From the NCBI RefSeq assembly GCF_000725125.1, contig NZ_JFCB01000004.1, positions 186,001 to 250,000 of the forward strand: 64,000 nt of DNA, read 5' to 3'. Positions 1 to 9,455 of the stretch are shown one piece after another. Below the pieces are notes generated by a model. The model was not told the origin of the DNA and did no database searches. It saw only the letters and a list, made by a program, of their open reading frames with translations. Each line of letters begins with the position of its first letter. The first letter of the stretch is position 1. Both the position numbers and the translations under genes were made by a program. The DNA comes from Streptomyces toyocaensis. GTDB lineage: Bacteria; Actinomycetota; Actinomycetes; Streptomycetales; Streptomycetaceae.

Positions 1-289
1 CTTCTCCCGTCGGCAGTTCGAATCGCTGCGCGACGACGCCCGGCTGAAGGACGGGCGGGGCGGCGCTGTCCGGTTCGGCTACAAGAACGTCCCGTCCTAC
101 CTGGACAACACGCTGTTCACACGTCTGGTGGAGACGGGCCAGATCGGCACCACCGGCACGAGCACCGACCTCGTCCGCCAGCAGGTCATCCGCAGCTTCC
201 GTGGGCAACGCAACCTCGTGCTTGCCACGCTGAGTGGGGAGGAGGCGCCGCAGGCGGCACGGAACGCGCAGCGCCGACAGGCACGCTGA
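1..289 (+). CDS. C-terminal end of an unrecognised protein (partial)
   Basis: An open frame enters from the left edge (first full codon at base 2) and stops at TGA 287-289, giving about 95 residues. The end is rich in Arg, Ala and Gln. I do not recognise the family. I cannot match it to the C-terminus I would expect of PglW, the kinase one might look for beside a Pgl/BREX-2 locus, but only the tail is visible. It converges with the minus-strand ATPase gene that ends 35 bp away. The frame and codon use look genuine; the function is unknown. Confidence 0.55.
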   Translation, partial: FSRRQFESLRDDARLKDGRGGAVRFGYKNVPSYLDNTLFTRLVETGQIGTTGTSTDLVRQQVIRSFRGQRNLVLATLSGEEAPQAARNAQRRQAR

Positions 290-328
290 GCGGTGGGCGT
301 CCCCGGAAGCAGTTGTGGCCCCGCTCAG
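286..328. terminator. possible weak terminator between convergent genes
   Basis: CTGAGCGG (286-293) can pair with CCGCTCAG (321-328) across a 27-nt loop. It overlaps the stop codons of both convergent genes. The long loop makes it only a weak candidate. Confidence 0.25.
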
Positions 329-1770
329 ACGGGCATCCGTGGAACCCCGCCCCGGCGGCTGATGTCGAAGGCGAGGCGGTAGATGTCCGGCAGGTCGACG
401 GTGTCCGTGCCGCGCTTGGTCACCACGCCGAGGTCGTGCAGTTCCTGCACGAGTGACGCGGGATCGTCGAGGGCGCGAGGAGCACTGCCGCCCTTCTCGC
501 TTTCCAGCAGCGCCCGCACCTTTGCAACGAGCGATCCCCTGTGCCACGCGTGCTGCATTTGGGACGCCTCCATCGGGACCTGCGTGCCCTCGAGTTGTTC
601 GAGGGCGAGTGCGGCCCACCCGAGATCGTCCTTGAGCTCGGCCACGCGGACTGACGAGGCGGTGCTGAGACTCTCGAAGATGGCGTCGTAGTGCAGAGGC
701 ACGGGATGACTGGCATACCGCTCGCTGGTGATGCGTGCGGCCTTGCCCAGCGTGGAGAGCCAGGTGCGCGGGCTCGCCTGTCCCTTTCCGTCCTGCAGGT
801 GGTTCGGTACCCAGGTGTAGGTGTGGCCCTTGCGGCGGTCCTTGCCCATGAAGGGTCCCGCCAGGGTGGTGAAGACCTCCTCCTGCCGTTCCTGGTCGGC
901 GAGGAGGGCCACGGGAGGCAGATACCGCCCGTCGCCCTCCGCGCGCCAGTCTCCGGTCGCCTCGCGGAACTTCTTCGCTTCCGGCCCGTCGTGGTTGCCC
1001 AGCTTGTGGAAGAGCAGCCCGTAGAGGTTCTCCCGGCTCCAGAAGAGGTCGGTCGCGTTGGCGCCGAGCTTGGAGGCGTCCGCGAACTCCTTGGGCGCGC
1101 TCGCGTACATGTCGGGCCGGACGAAGATCTTGGCGCGCAGGGTCCCGGTGGTGAGCCGCAGCTCCAGCGCCGTCTGGAAGAGGCCGGACAGCAGGAGGTC
1201 GGCCTGTCGGCGGTCCGGGTGCAGGTGCTCCAGCCCGTCGAAGAGCAGGACCAGGGTCTCCTTCTTCCGGCGTGAGTCCGCGTCGGCCCGTTGCAGGGCG
1301 TGGCCGTAGGCCTCGAAGTTCTCCCGGGTCCAGCGGACGCGCTCGGTCCAGTTGGGGAGCTGCCGCACCTCGGGAGAGTCGAGGACGTTCAGTACGACGG
1401 CGGGCCACAGTTCGTCGGGACGCACGCCCGCGTCGACGAGACCGCGGATGGTGCGCTTGTCGGGGAACGCTGGTTCGTTGCTCCGGTCCGTCCCGAAGCC
1501 CGTCCGCACCTCGGTGCGGCGCAGCCGCGGCATCATGTACGCGTCGGCGGCGATCCCGCGCAGTTCCGAGTCGGTGAGTGCCTTGGCCCAGTAGGTCTTG
1601 CCGGTGCCGCGGAAGCCCCGCACGACGGTGGCGTCCGGGTCCAGGGCGAGGCGGTGCGACGAGGGCGTGAACAGGGTGTGGAAGTCCGGCGCCTCGGTGT
1701 CGGCGTCGGTCGGTGCCCCGAGCGCCTGGGTCAGCAGCGTCCGGTAGTCGTGCACGGTCGGCTCGCTCAC
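325..1770 (-). CDS. P-loop ATPase, third gene of a HEPN/KGGVGR/ATPase cassette
   Basis: A protein of 481 residues. The Walker A motif GFRGTGKT is at about residues 52-59 and a hydrophobic Walker B-like strand, LVLLFDGLEH, at about 173-182. The rest is mixed alpha/beta and helical, as in STAND or AAA-like NTPases, and the C-terminal 100 residues look like a winged-helix-type tail. The GTG start at 1770 overlaps the TGA of the upstream gene (GTGA, 1767-1770) and has a GGAGGAG ribosome site just upstream, so a longer reading from 1863 is not preferred. The overlap implies translational coupling to the KGGVGR ATPase. The role is inferred from context: an NTP-driven component of a defence cassette beside BREX-2. 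The exact function is unknown. Confidence 0.8.
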   Translation of the reverse strand: MSEPTVHDYRTLLTQALGAPTDADTEAPDFHTLFTPSSHRLALDPDATVVRGFRGTGKTYWAKALTDSELRGIAADAYMMPRLRRTEVRTGFGTDRSNEPAFPDKRTIRGLVDAGVRPDELWPAVVLNVLDSPEVRQLPNWTERVRWTRENFEAYGHALQRADADSRRKKETLVLLFDGLEHLHPDRRQADLLLSGLFQTALELRLTTGTLRAKIFVRPDMYASAPKEFADASKLGANATDLFWSRENLYGLLFHKLGNHDGPEAKKFREATGDWRAEGDGRYLPPVALLADQERQEEVFTTLAGPFMGKDRRKGHTYTWVPNHLQDGKGQASPRTWLSTLGKAARITSERYASHPVPLHYDAIFESLSTASSVRVAELKDDLGWAALALEQLEGTQVPMEASQMQHAWHRGSLVAKVRALLESEKGGSAPRALDDPASLVQELHDLGVVTKRGTDTVDLPDIYRLAFDISRRGGVPRMPV

Positions 1771-3155
1771 GCCGTCTCCTCCTGGTGCGGGGGCGGCAGC
1801 AGACGCTCTACGGAGGCCACGAACGTGCGGTACGCGGCTTCCACGAAGGGCAGTTCCGGCCATGCGCGGCTGCGCAGCGGGTCGAGCCCCACCAGGTCGT
1901 TGCCGAACAGAATGGGGATCGGGGCGTACGGCCTGTCGTCCTCCTCCCAGTCGGGGGCGAGGAAGGGCTCTGCGTCGTCCCCGTCGTCCGGCAGGTTGTA
2001 CAGCGTCTCCGTGAACATCTCGTACGCATGCTTGCGCAGTGTGCTCAACCGCCCTATGTCCCCGGCGGAGTGGAACATCGCGGCCACGATCCTGATCCGT
2101 TCGCGCAGTTCACGCGCGTGTTTTGGGCGCCGCTGCCACTCGGACAGCAGCATCCGGTAGCCCTCCCACGTGGAGGGATTGTCCACGGCGAAGAGCAAGG
2201 CGAGCCCGCTGAGCCGGGTCAGGACGACCGCTGCGATGTCGTGGACGCCTGCGCGGCTGTCGAGTAGCACGACGTCGGGCCGGCGCGACAGTTCGGCGAC
2301 CTGGTCCTCGCAGGCGGCGATGGCGTCTTCCAGCCGTACGGCGAACGGGCGTGGGGCGCCGCCAGGACCGGGGGCGGGAAGGTCGCTGTAGATGCGGTTC
2401 AGTTTGGCGAGGTAGTCGTACGGCTGGTTCTCCAGGGGCTGCCCTCCGGCGGGAGCCAGCCACACTTCGCCGTTGCCGCTGTAGGGGAGGACCGAGGTGC
2501 GGGTGACGAGTTCCAGACCCTCGGCGTTGCCGACGGCCGACTCCACGAGGTGATCGACGATGCCGTGCCGGGGCATGCCCGCCGGATCGGCGAGCAGGTG
2601 GGAGACGCCGGGCGACTCCAGGTCGAGGTCGACGACGAGGACGCAGCGGCCCCGGTCCGCCAGATGCCGGGCCAGCACGGTGGTGGCGGTGGACCGGCCG
2701 ACGCCGCCCTTGAAGCCGTACAGCGCGACGCGACGCTCCTGCGGGGGCTCGGCAGCCTGGTCGTCGGCATCGGTGCTCGATTCGCTGTCCTGCAGCCAGT
2801 CCGTGCCGACGACGGTGCGTTCGAGGACGGCGACCCTGCCGATGCCCTTCGCTCGGGGTGCGACCTCGGTCAGCTCTTGCACGTCGAAGAACAGTTCCGG
2901 GGCGAAGAGGGCACTGGCGGTCTGCACCGGGTCGAGTCCGGTGAAGGGACGGGTCGCCGCCGCGAAGTCGTCCCTCAACGAGGCCAGTTCGGCCGCGTCT
3001 GCCGGAAGGCGGTCGGCGCGATCGTCGATGAGGAGGGAGACCCGGCCCAACAGGTCGCGGGCCAGCACGACGTCCCGGCCGCCCTTGGCCGCTCGACCCG
3101 CGTGGTCGAGTGCGGTCTGCCATGCCTCGTCGAAGCGAGTGGGTTCAGCGATCAT
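1767..3155 (-). CDS. KGGVGR-motif ParA/MinD-like ATPase
   Basis: A protein of 462 residues. The deviant Walker A FKGGVGRST is at about residues 148-156. This is the KGGVGR variant of the ParA/MinD SIMIBI class, in which the usual KGGxGKT lysine position reads Arg. It is followed by VVDLDLESPG (about 174-183) and a VVLLDSRAG switch-like segment near residue 290. The N-terminal 140 residues are helical and do not match a domain I know. ATG 3153-3155 overlaps the TGA of the HEPN-like gene (ATGA), and its own stop overlaps the next start, so the three genes form one coupled operon. Related ATPases occur in bacterial conflict gene neighbourhoods; defence is inferred here from position next to BREX-2. 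Confidence 0.85.
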   Translation of the reverse strand: MIAEPTRFDEAWQTALDHAGRAAKGGRDVVLARDLLGRVSLLIDDRADRLPADAAELASLRDDFAAATRPFTGLDPVQTASALFAPELFFDVQELTEVAPRAKGIGRVAVLERTVVGTDWLQDSESSTDADDQAAEPPQERRVALYGFKGGVGRSTATTVLARHLADRGRCVLVVDLDLESPGVSHLLADPAGMPRHGIVDHLVESAVGNAEGLELVTRTSVLPYSGNGEVWLAPAGGQPLENQPYDYLAKLNRIYSDLPAPGPGGAPRPFAVRLEDAIAACEDQVAELSRRPDVVLLDSRAGVHDIAAVVLTRLSGLALLFAVDNPSTWEGYRMLLSEWQRRPKHARELRERIRIVAAMFHSAGDIGRLSTLRKHAYEMFTETLYNLPDDGDDAEPFLAPDWEEDDRPYAPIPILFGNDLVGLDPLRSRAWPELPFVEAAYRTFVASVERLLPPPHQEETA

Positions 3156-3691
3156 GCGAGGGTGCCGGTTCCTAGCGTGCGGGCCTGCTCGTGAGCGGCG
3201 ATGAGGTCGTATGCGGCTTGCAGATGACGGGCGAGGTCGGCCTCGGTGATCGACGTCTCGTCGCAGTAGCGTCCCTCGACCGCCCAGCCGAGGAACGGGT
3301 TGGAGGCGATGAGCTGGGTGAACAGAGGGCCCACTTCGCGGCCCCGTCTCCGTCCGGCGACGGCACACAACTGACCCCACAGTGAGGGCAGGTGGCCGTG
3401 CATGAAGTCATGCTGCGGGAGGTCCTTGAGTCCCTCGCGCCTCATCCGCTCCTTGGCCTCTTCCTTGAGTTCCGGGTGGAAGGGCCGTCCCTTGCCGGTC
3501 AGGGCGGAGCCGAGGCAGTCGAGCAGAATGGCCTTGATCGCACATTCGGCGGCCAGTCCCGCGAGGTGGTCGGCGGATATCCGTAACCGGTTTCCGGCGG
3601 CCAGCTGGGCGGTGTCGTAGTGGTGTCTGCTCGCCGCCCTGAACGCCGGCGGCGGCACACCCGGAGTGGTAGGAGCCGTCACGACGATCAC
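3152..3691 (-). CDS. HEPN-like small protein heading the cassette
   Basis: About 179 residues. A helix around residues 33-60 (HLAGLAAECAIKAILLDCLG) and a C-terminal helix after an RYCDETSI segment look like the all-alpha HEPN fold, often found in toxins and RNases. I do not see a clear catalytic R-x4-6-H motif, so it may be a structural or non-catalytic member. The start is uncertain. GTG 3689-3691 lacks a clear ribosome site and the next in-frame GTG is at 3680-3682, so the transcript may be leaderless. The gene is divergent from pglX across about 150 bp and overlaps the ATPase gene downstream by 4 bp. Confidence 0.7.
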   Translation of the reverse strand: MIVVTAPTTPGVPPPAFRAASRHHYDTAQLAAGNRLRISADHLAGLAAECAIKAILLDCLGSALTGKGRPFHPELKEEAKERMRREGLKDLPQHDFMHGHLPSLWGQLCAVAGRRRGREVGPLFTQLIASNPFLGWAVEGRYCDETSITEADLARHLQAAYDLIAAHEQARTLGTGTLA

Positions 3692-3758
3692 TTTAACGGC
3701 GTGATCGCGGGAAATGGAGTGGTTTCGGCATGATGGGTGGCCTCCGTCCGCCGCCCCT

Positions 3759-3828
3759 CACCTGGCAGGATTGAGACTCTGGCGCGAGGGACCATGGGGG
3801 ACCATAGCGCGCGCGGTGCATCGAGAAG
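3759..3828 (+). promoter_or_regulatory. pglX upstream motif shared with pglY
   Basis: CACCTGGCAGGAT (3759-3771) and GCATCGAGAAG (3818-3828) lie just upstream of pglX. Both words recur in the same order upstream of pglY (11271-11283 and 11290-11300), with a shorter spacer there. CAGGAT resembles a Streptomyces -10 hexamer, so this may be a promoter core or an operator common to the two halves of the BREX locus. No convincing -35 was found. Confidence 0.5.
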
Positions 3829-3838
3829 GAAGCGGAAC

Positions 3839-6800
3839 GTGACGGACGTCAAGGCTGGTGTGGACCCGGCGGCCCTGCTCAAGGACCTCAAGCGGCAGGT
3901 CGCGGCCCTGGAGGACGACCTGCGGGCGCGCACGGAGTCCGTGGACGAGATCCGCGATCGTCTGGAGGCCGAGTACCGGCACGCCCGGGAGGCCCGCCGT
4001 ACGGCGGCGACGTACGGCGCCTGGCGCGACGAGCGGGTCACCCAGTCCGCGGCGGCCTGGGTGCTGGCCTGCGTCTTCGTCCGCTTCTGCGAGGACAACG
4101 GCCTCATTGACGAGCCTTTCATCGCCGGCCCGGGGGAGCGGCTGGCGGAGGCGGAGGCCCGGCACGAGGCGTACTTCCGCGAGCACCCGACCAAGAACAA
4201 CCGCGACTGGCTGTTCGCCGCGTTCGACGCCGTCCGCGAGGCGAACGACACGGCGGCCGGCCTCTTCGACAAGGCCCACAACCCGCTGTGGGACATCGAG
4301 CCCAGCTACGAGGCGGCGACCGAGCTGCTGTCCTTTTGGCGGAGGTGGGGTGCCGAAGGCGACATCCGCTACGACTTCACCGACCCCGAGTGGGACACCC
4401 GCTTCCTCGGTGACCTGTACCAGGACCTCAGCGAGCACGCCCGCAAGACGTACGCGCTGCTCCAGACCCCGGAGTTCGTCGAGGAGTTCATCCTCGACCT
4501 CACGCTGGAACCGGCCGTCTCCACGGACGCGTTCGGGCTGAGCCCGGTATGGGAGGGGCCTGATGGTGAGGAACGGCGCGGCCTGCGCACCATCGACCCG
4601 GCCTGCGGATCCGGGCACTTCCTGCTGGGCATCTTCCACCGTCTGATGGACAAGTGGCGTGCCGCCGAGCCCGGGACGGATGTCTGGACGCTGGTGCGCC
4701 GCTCACTGGAATCGGTGCACGGCTGCGACAAGAACCCGTACGCGGTGAGCATCGCGCGGTTCCGTCTGCTGGTGGCCGCCATGCGGGCGGCGGGGGCGGA
4801 GCGGTTGAATGACGCGCCGCCGTTCCCGATCAACGTGGCGGTGGGGGACTCGCTGCTGCACGGGCGGGATGCGGCGGGTATCCAGACGGACCTGGACACG
4901 CTGTTCGCCGAGGTGCAGATCGGGCGGGAGGAGGGGGAAACGTTCGCGTACTCGACGGAGGATGTGTGGGAGTACGCGAAGCGGGTTGATCTGCTGGGGC
5001 GGGGATCTTATCACGTGGTGGTGGGAAATCCGCCATATATCACGGTCAAGGACAAGCAGGAGAACGAGAATTACCGGGCTGCATACGATGCTTGTGCGGG
5101 GACGTATGCGCTGTCTGTGCCGTTTGCTCAGCGGTTGTTCGAGTTGGCGGTGAAGGGTGTGGGTGGTCGTCGTGGTGGTGGTGGCTTCGTGGGGCAGATC
5201 ACTGCGAATTCCTTCATGAAGAGGGAGTTCGGTAAGAAGCTGGTTGAGGTTGTTTTCCGTAATCGGGTGGAAGTTTCTCACGTGATTGACACCTCCGGAG
5301 CGTACATCCCAGGGCATGGGACTCCGACCGTGATCCTTGTAGGCCGCAACAGGATTCCTAACTTGGATAAAACTGTGCGGGCTGTCCTGGGTGTTCGTGG
5401 TGAATCTGAGCAGCCGGAAGAGGCTTCCCGAGGGGAAGTCTGGCAAGCAATCGTGCGACAGGTGGGCATTCCGGGTAGTGAGTCGGACTGGGTGTCTGCT
5501 GAGGATATGGTGGCCGATCACTTTTTGCAGCACCCCTGGTCTGTAAGCGGCGGCGGTTCGGGTGCTTTGCTTGCACGTATCGAGTCGATCGCAATTCCAA
5601 TGGTTAGTAAAATTTCGAAGCCGATCGGTCGAGCGATCCGAGTCGGCGCTGATGAGGCTTACCTTCGGCCGATGCGTCGAACCTACGTGTCGCGCGTCGA
5701 TAGAGGACTCAAACCGCTCCTTACGGGAGAGGTTGTTCGTGACTGGGGGTCTAGTCCCGATCTGAGAATCCTGGTTCCTTCAACGGCTGCAGTGGAAGGC
5801 GGTCTTCGGGAGGAACTGTGGCCATGGCGTACTCCTCTTCGTTCTCGAAGGACTTTTCAGGGGGATATGGAAGATGCCGGGCTTCAATGGTGGGATTACA
5901 TGCAGCACACGGCGTCGGCCTATTCAACGCCATTGTCGATTTCCTTTGCTTTCGTTGCTACGCATAACCACTTTGTACTCGATCGAGGTGGGAAGGTATT
6001 CAACCGATCTGCGCCGGTTATTAAGCTCCCGAAAGGGGCTGACGAGAATCAACACCTGGAGCTGTTGGGGGTGCTGAACTCTTCGACTGCTTGTTTCTGG
6101 CTGAAGCAGGTCAGTCAGGACAAGGGAAATCGAGGGGGAGAGCGGTCCACGGGGCGGTATGCCTGGGAAAGTTTCTACGAGTTCACCGGTACCAAGCTTC
6201 AGGAGTTCCCCCTTCCCGAGCGACTTCCACTTACGCTCGGCCGCATGCTGGACTCGGCGGCGAGTGAGATCGCGCTTTGTGAGCCAGACATCATGGCTGC
6301 GGAGCAAGTGCCGCGGAGAGGTGTGCTTAGCGAAGCCCGTGCCAGCTTTGAGCGCACTCGTTGCGGAATGATTGCTCTACAGGAGGAGCTGGACTGGCAG
6401 GTCTACGGTCTCTACGGACTGCTCAGTCCGGCAGACGTGGCGAGGACCACGGTTCCTTCGGAACGGCTGGCAGACTGTCCCGAGATCGAGTTGGGGCAAC
6501 GTGCTTTCGAGTTCGTCATCGCCTCCAACGCTGAGCAGGATGAGGCCGTCGAGCAGTGGTTCCGACGGCATGGTTCTATCCCCACCACCGAGATCCCTGC
6601 CCACTGGCCCGACTGGTACCGCGACATCGTTCAGGCGCGCATCGACATCATCAACTCCCGCAAGGACATCGCCCTCATTGAGCGCCCCGAATGCAAGCGG
6701 CGCTGGGCCACGGAACCGTGGGAGAAGAAGGAACGGGCCGCGCTGCGGAACTGGTTGTTGGACCGCTGCGAGAAGCCCGAGCTGTGGTACGAGGTCCGGG

Positions 6801-7543
6801 AAGGACTCAAGCGCCCTCGTCCGATGACCGTCAACTACCTTGCCGATCAACTTGGTACGGATGAGGACTTCGTCTCCGTCGCCGCGCTCTACGCGTCTGA
6901 CCATCTCGGTAAGCCTGATCTGCCTCTCGCGCAGATACTGACCGAGGTGATCGCCGACGAGCATGTGCCCTACCTTGCCGCCATGCGCTACAAGGACCCC
7001 GGCCTGCGCAAGCGCGCGCAGTGGGAAGAGGTCTGGCGGCAGCAGCGCGAGGAGGACCGTACCGGTCAGCGGCTCGACATCCCCGTCCCGCCCAAGTACA
7101 CGTCCGCCGACTTCGCCCGAGCCTCCTACTGGTCGAACCGCGGCAAGCTCGACGTGCCCAAGGAGCGGTTCGTCTCCTATCCCGGGGCAGGGCCCGACAG
7201 CGACTCGACGCTGATGCTCGGGTGGGCCGGCTGGGACCACAAGGACCAGGCGCAGGCCCTCTTCGAGCTGCTGGCCGCCCGTACGACACGGGACGGCTGG
7301 AGTGCCGAGCGGATCATTCCGCTGCTCGCCGGCCTCCACGAGGTCATGCCGTGGGTCAAGCAGTGGCACGGCGAGTACGACGACGAGTGGGGCGACGTAC
7401 CGGCGGACGAGCTGGAGGCCGAGTACGAGAACCAGCTCCGCAAGCACCAGGCCGGTGTGGAGGATCTGAAGGCGTGGCGTCCGGTGCGGAAGACGCGTGG
7501 CCGCAAGGCGGCGGCGAAGCGGCCTGCATTGGACGTCGAGTAG
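3839..7543 (+). CDS. pglX: BREX-2 adenine-specific DNA methyltransferase PglX
   Basis: A protein of 1234 residues, normal for the family. It should transfer a methyl group from S-adenosylmethionine to adenine in the BREX/Pgl recognition site, marking self DNA in the phage-growth-limitation response. The SAM-binding motif [10 protein letters not shown] is at about residues 252-261 and the catalytic motif NPPY at about 396-399. GTG 3839-3841 was chosen because AAGGA lies upstream and the family N-terminus starts here; an ATG at 3794 would add residues with no family likeness. From about 5000 to 6400 the G+C content and codon choice drop visibly (many A/T-ending codons) compared with both ends, which fits exchange of the target-recognition part. 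The gene is separated from pglYZ by 3.8 kb, and pglW is not beside it. A terminator follows the stop. Confidence 0.93.
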   Translation: MTDVKAGVDPAALLKDLKRQVAALEDDLRARTESVDEIRDRLEAEYRHAREARRTAATYGAWRDERVTQSAAAWVLACVFVRFCEDNGLIDEPFIAGPGERLAEAEARHEAYFREHPTKNNRDWLFAAFDAVREANDTAAGLFDKAHNPLWDIEPSYEAATELLSFWRRWGAEGDIRYDFTDPEWDTRFLGDLYQDLSEHARKTYALLQTPEFVEEFILDLTLEPAVSTDAFGLSPVWEGPDGEERRGLRTIDPACGSGHFLLGIFHRLMDKWRAAEPGTDVWTLVRRSLESVHGCDKNPYAVSIARFRLLVAAMRAAGAERLNDAPPFPINVAVGDSLLHGRDAAGIQTDLDTLFAEVQIGREEGETFAYSTEDVWEYAKRVDLLGRGSYHVVVGNPPYITVKDKQENENYRAAYDACAGTYALSVPFAQRLFELAVKGVGGRRGGGGFVGQITANSFMKREFGKKLVEVVFRNRVEVSHVIDTSGAYIPGHGTPTVILVGRNRIPNLDKTVRAVLGVRGESEQPEEASRGEVWQAIVRQVGIPGSESDWVSAEDMVADHFLQHPWSVSGGGSGALLARIESIAIPMVSKISKPIGRAIRVGADEAYLRPMRRTYVSRVDRGLKPLLTGEVVRDWGSSPDLRILVPSTAAVEGGLREELWPWRTPLRSRRTFQGDMEDAGLQWWDYMQHTASAYSTPLSISFAFVATHNHFVLDRGGKVFNRSAPVIKLPKGADENQHLELLGVLNSSTACFWLKQVSQDKGNRGGERSTGRYAWESFYEFTGTKLQEFPLPERLPLTLGRMLDSAASEIALCEPDIMAAEQVPRRGVLSEARASFERTRCGMIALQEELDWQVYGLYGLLSPADVARTTVPSERLADCPEIELGQRAFEFVIASNAEQDEAVEQWFRRHGSIPTTEIPAHWPDWYRDIVQARIDIINSRKDIALIERPECKRRWATEPWEKKERAALRNWLLDRCEKPELWYEVREGLKRPRPMTVNYLADQLGTDEDFVSVAALYASDHLGKPDLPLAQILTEVIADEHVPYLAAMRYKDPGLRKRAQWEEVWRQQREEDRTGQRLDIPVPPKYTSADFARASYWSNRGKLDVPKERFVSYPGAGPDSDSTLMLGWAGWDHKDQAQALFELLAARTTRDGWSAERIIPLLAGLHEVMPWVKQWHGEYDDEWGDVPADELEAEYENQLRKHQAGVEDLKAWRPVRKTRGRKAAAKRPALDVE

Positions 7544-7554
7544 TCGTAGAGGTT

Positions 7555-7582
7555 GGTGGGGCAGCAGTGGAGCTGCCCCACC
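7555..7582. terminator. bidirectional terminator between pglX and the DUF397 gene
   Basis: A perfect 11-bp stem, GGTGGGGCAGC (7555-7565) with GCTGCCCCACC (7572-7582), and a 6-nt loop. It sits between convergent pglX and the DUF397 gene, so it can serve both. Confidence 0.75.
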
Positions 7583-7588
7583 GGAAAC

Positions 7589-7780
7589 TCAGACGCGCGA
7601 GTCGGCTGCCAGTGTCGTGAACGCCGACCAGGCATCGCGAGAGACGGCCAGGGACTGCCTCCCGGTGTCCTTCGAGTCCCGGACAAGAACGACGCCGGGG
7701 CGCAGTGCAACCTCGATACAGTTGTCACCGCCACCACCGCTGTAGCTGCTCTTGAACCAGGCCAGTTCGCTGGTGCTCAT
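7589..7780 (-). CDS. DUF397 family small protein
   Basis: A 63-residue protein with the family hallmarks: WFKSSYS near the N-terminus, then GGDNCIEVA, then VLVRDSKD. In actinomycetes DUF397 proteins are encoded beside XRE/DUF5753 regulators and often a HATPase protein; they act as small partners, sometimes toxin-like, of the regulator. ATG 7778-7780 overlaps the TGA of the XRE gene (ATGA), giving coupled expression. The BldB/WhiJ-type pairs have developmental roles; none can be assigned here from sequence alone. Confidence 0.9.
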   Translation of the reverse strand: MSTSELAWFKSSYSGGGGDNCIEVALRPGVVLVRDSKDTGRQSLAVSRDAWSAFTTLAADSRV

Positions 7781-8664
7781 AGCGCTCCTCGCATCTGCTC
7801 CAGCAGGCTCACCGTGGCTTGATGGCTCAGAGCCTGCGAGCGCATCTTGCCATAGCGCTGAAGCATGTGACTTACCGATTTCGGGTCGCTGATGAGCATG
7901 CTGGTGCCGTGGCCCTCAACGTAACCGACCCAGCTGTGATCAGCCCTCTCGGCGAGGTACATCTCGCCCTCGAAGCCTGAGTGTTCCTCTTGGAGCAGGG
8001 GCATGACTTGAAGCTCTACGTTGCGGTGTCGGCCGACTGTGACGAGGTGGTCGAGGAGGGACTTCGTTACGGCGGCCCCTGCCATACGGCGCTCCAGCAG
8101 CGCCTGTTCGATGACGAAGCTGAACGTCGTGTTGGGACGATCGACGAGAAGTTGCTGTCTGGCCAGACGTGCCACCACTTGCCGTTCGGCCTGTTCCTCG
8201 GTGAGAGGAGGGAGGTACCGGTCGAAGAGAGCCCGAATGTAGGGCTCGGGTTGCAACAGGCCTGGGACAACGCGGCTTTCGTAGGCGTACAGGGAAAGGG
8301 CTTCTTCTTCGATCGTGGCCCACTGCAAGAACCACGACGCCAGCCCCGCCTTCCGAGTAAGACTCTTCGCCGCCGCCCTCAGCACCCGCCCCGCGACCGC
8401 CCCCAGAACCTCCTCCGACCGCTCCAGCAGGTCCCGCGGCGGGAACCGCTTCCCCTGTTCGATCTTGGCGACATACGCGACCGAGTACCGCACCAACGGT
8501 GCGAACTGCTCCTGCGTCAGGCGGGCCTCCTCCCGCAGGGCCTTGAGTACCGCGCCGAACGTCCGCAGACTGTCGGAGAGTTCCGGCTCGCAGGTACCAC
8601 CCCCGTTCCCGTTCCCGCCCTGCCCGGCGTTCCCGCCCACCCCGCCGCCGTTGCCCGTCGCCAT
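7777..8664 (-). CDS. XRE-family helix-turn-helix regulator with DUF5753 domain
   Basis: A protein of 295 residues. A Gly/Asn-rich N-terminal tail of about 24 residues precedes an HTH_3/XRE domain (about residues 34-80, LKALREEARLTQEQFAPLV then YVAKIEQGKRFPP). The remaining 200 residues are a DUF5753 domain, ending in the family-typical segment with SMLISDPKSV. ATG 8662-8664 is used. The protein presumably binds DNA and pairs with the DUF397 product whose gene overlaps its stop. The divergent neighbour is a broken HATPase gene, completing the usual XRE/DUF397/HATPase trio. Whether it regulates the surrounding BREX genes is unknown. Confidence 0.88.
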   Translation of the reverse strand: MATGNGGGVGGNAGQGGNGNGGGTCEPELSDSLRTFGAVLKALREEARLTQEQFAPLVRYSVAYVAKIEQGKRFPPRDLLERSEEVLGAVAGRVLRAAAKSLTRKAGLASWFLQWATIEEEALSLYAYESRVVPGLLQPEPYIRALFDRYLPPLTEEQAERQVVARLARQQLLVDRPNTTFSFVIEQALLERRMAGAAVTKSLLDHLVTVGRHRNVELQVMPLLQEEHSGFEGEMYLAERADHSWVGYVEGHGTSMLISDPKSVSHMLQRYGKMRSQALSHQATVSLLEQMRGAL

Positions 8665-8872
8665 CGCAGCCGCCTTCCCCTGTGCCGCCGGGCCGTGCCC
8701 GTGCCGGGCCCGGACGCTCGCCGTACCGTCCGCCGTACGCGCTGCGCCACGCTCGGCACACGTATCGTCACGTACGGCGACCGACCCAGTCCAGCGAGTT
8801 GACCAGTACAACGCGATCTGTATCGGCGCCGGACCTGCCGACGGACCGTCACCTCCCGGCAGGGTGACGGCC

Positions 8873-9306
8873 ATGTCAGTCCCCCGTACCCAGAGCCCCA
8901 CCCCGGCTCGCGCGTTCACCCAGCGCTTTTCCGCCACCCGCCGCGGCGCCCGCCTCGCCCGGCTGCTCGCCGCGCACCAGCTCACCGAGTGGGGCCACCC
9001 GCACGGCACCGAGGCGCACGACACCGTCATCCTCGTCGTCGCCGAACTCGCCGCGAACGCTGCGGCCGCGTCCCGGGACGGGACTTCGCCCTGTCCCTGT
9101 CCCACGACGAGGGCCGTGGCGTCGTCCGGATCGAGGTGACCGACACCCACCCCGCCCAGCCGGCGCGGCGGACCCCCGGTACGGACGAGAACGGCGGCCG
9201 AGGCCTGCTCCTCGTCGACGCGCTCGCCGCCGACTGGGGCGTACGTGACCGCCTCGGCCCCGGAAAGACGGTCTGGGCCGAGTGCGCGACAGTTCCTCGG
9301 AATTGA
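8873..9306 (+). pseudogene. frameshifted ATP-binding (HATPase_c, anti-sigma-factor-like) gene
   Basis: The N-terminal half reads from ATG 8873 (ARLLAAHQLTEWGHP, then VILVVAELAANA). The C-terminal half (GRDFALSLSHDEGRG, then GRGLLLVDALAADWGV) reads in another frame and ends at TGA 9304-9306. The break falls at about 9065-9080, where the conserved H-G segment after the N-box (ELxANA) is missing, so a few bases appear to have been deleted. Intact relatives are RsbW-like single-domain ATP-binding proteins of about 140 residues that accompany XRE/DUF397 pairs. Either the gene is dead or the sequence has an error here. Confidence 0.75.
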
Positions 9307-9455
9307 CATCTGCTCGAACAGCCCAGACCTGAGTGTGCCCGGACCTTTGGGGACTTCGGCGAGGCGGTACTACGGTGGCTTTCGGAGCGGTGCCCTGACC
9401 GCGTTCGGTGGGGGACCCGGTCCGCTGCACAGGGCATCCGGGGAGAGGGGCCACC

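Noticed and set aside
4128..4945. Runs of five G in pglX as possible phase-variation tracts
   Set aside because: Phase variation in a pglX G-tract is known in S. coelicolor, but runs of five G are ordinary at this base composition and no longer tract was seen.
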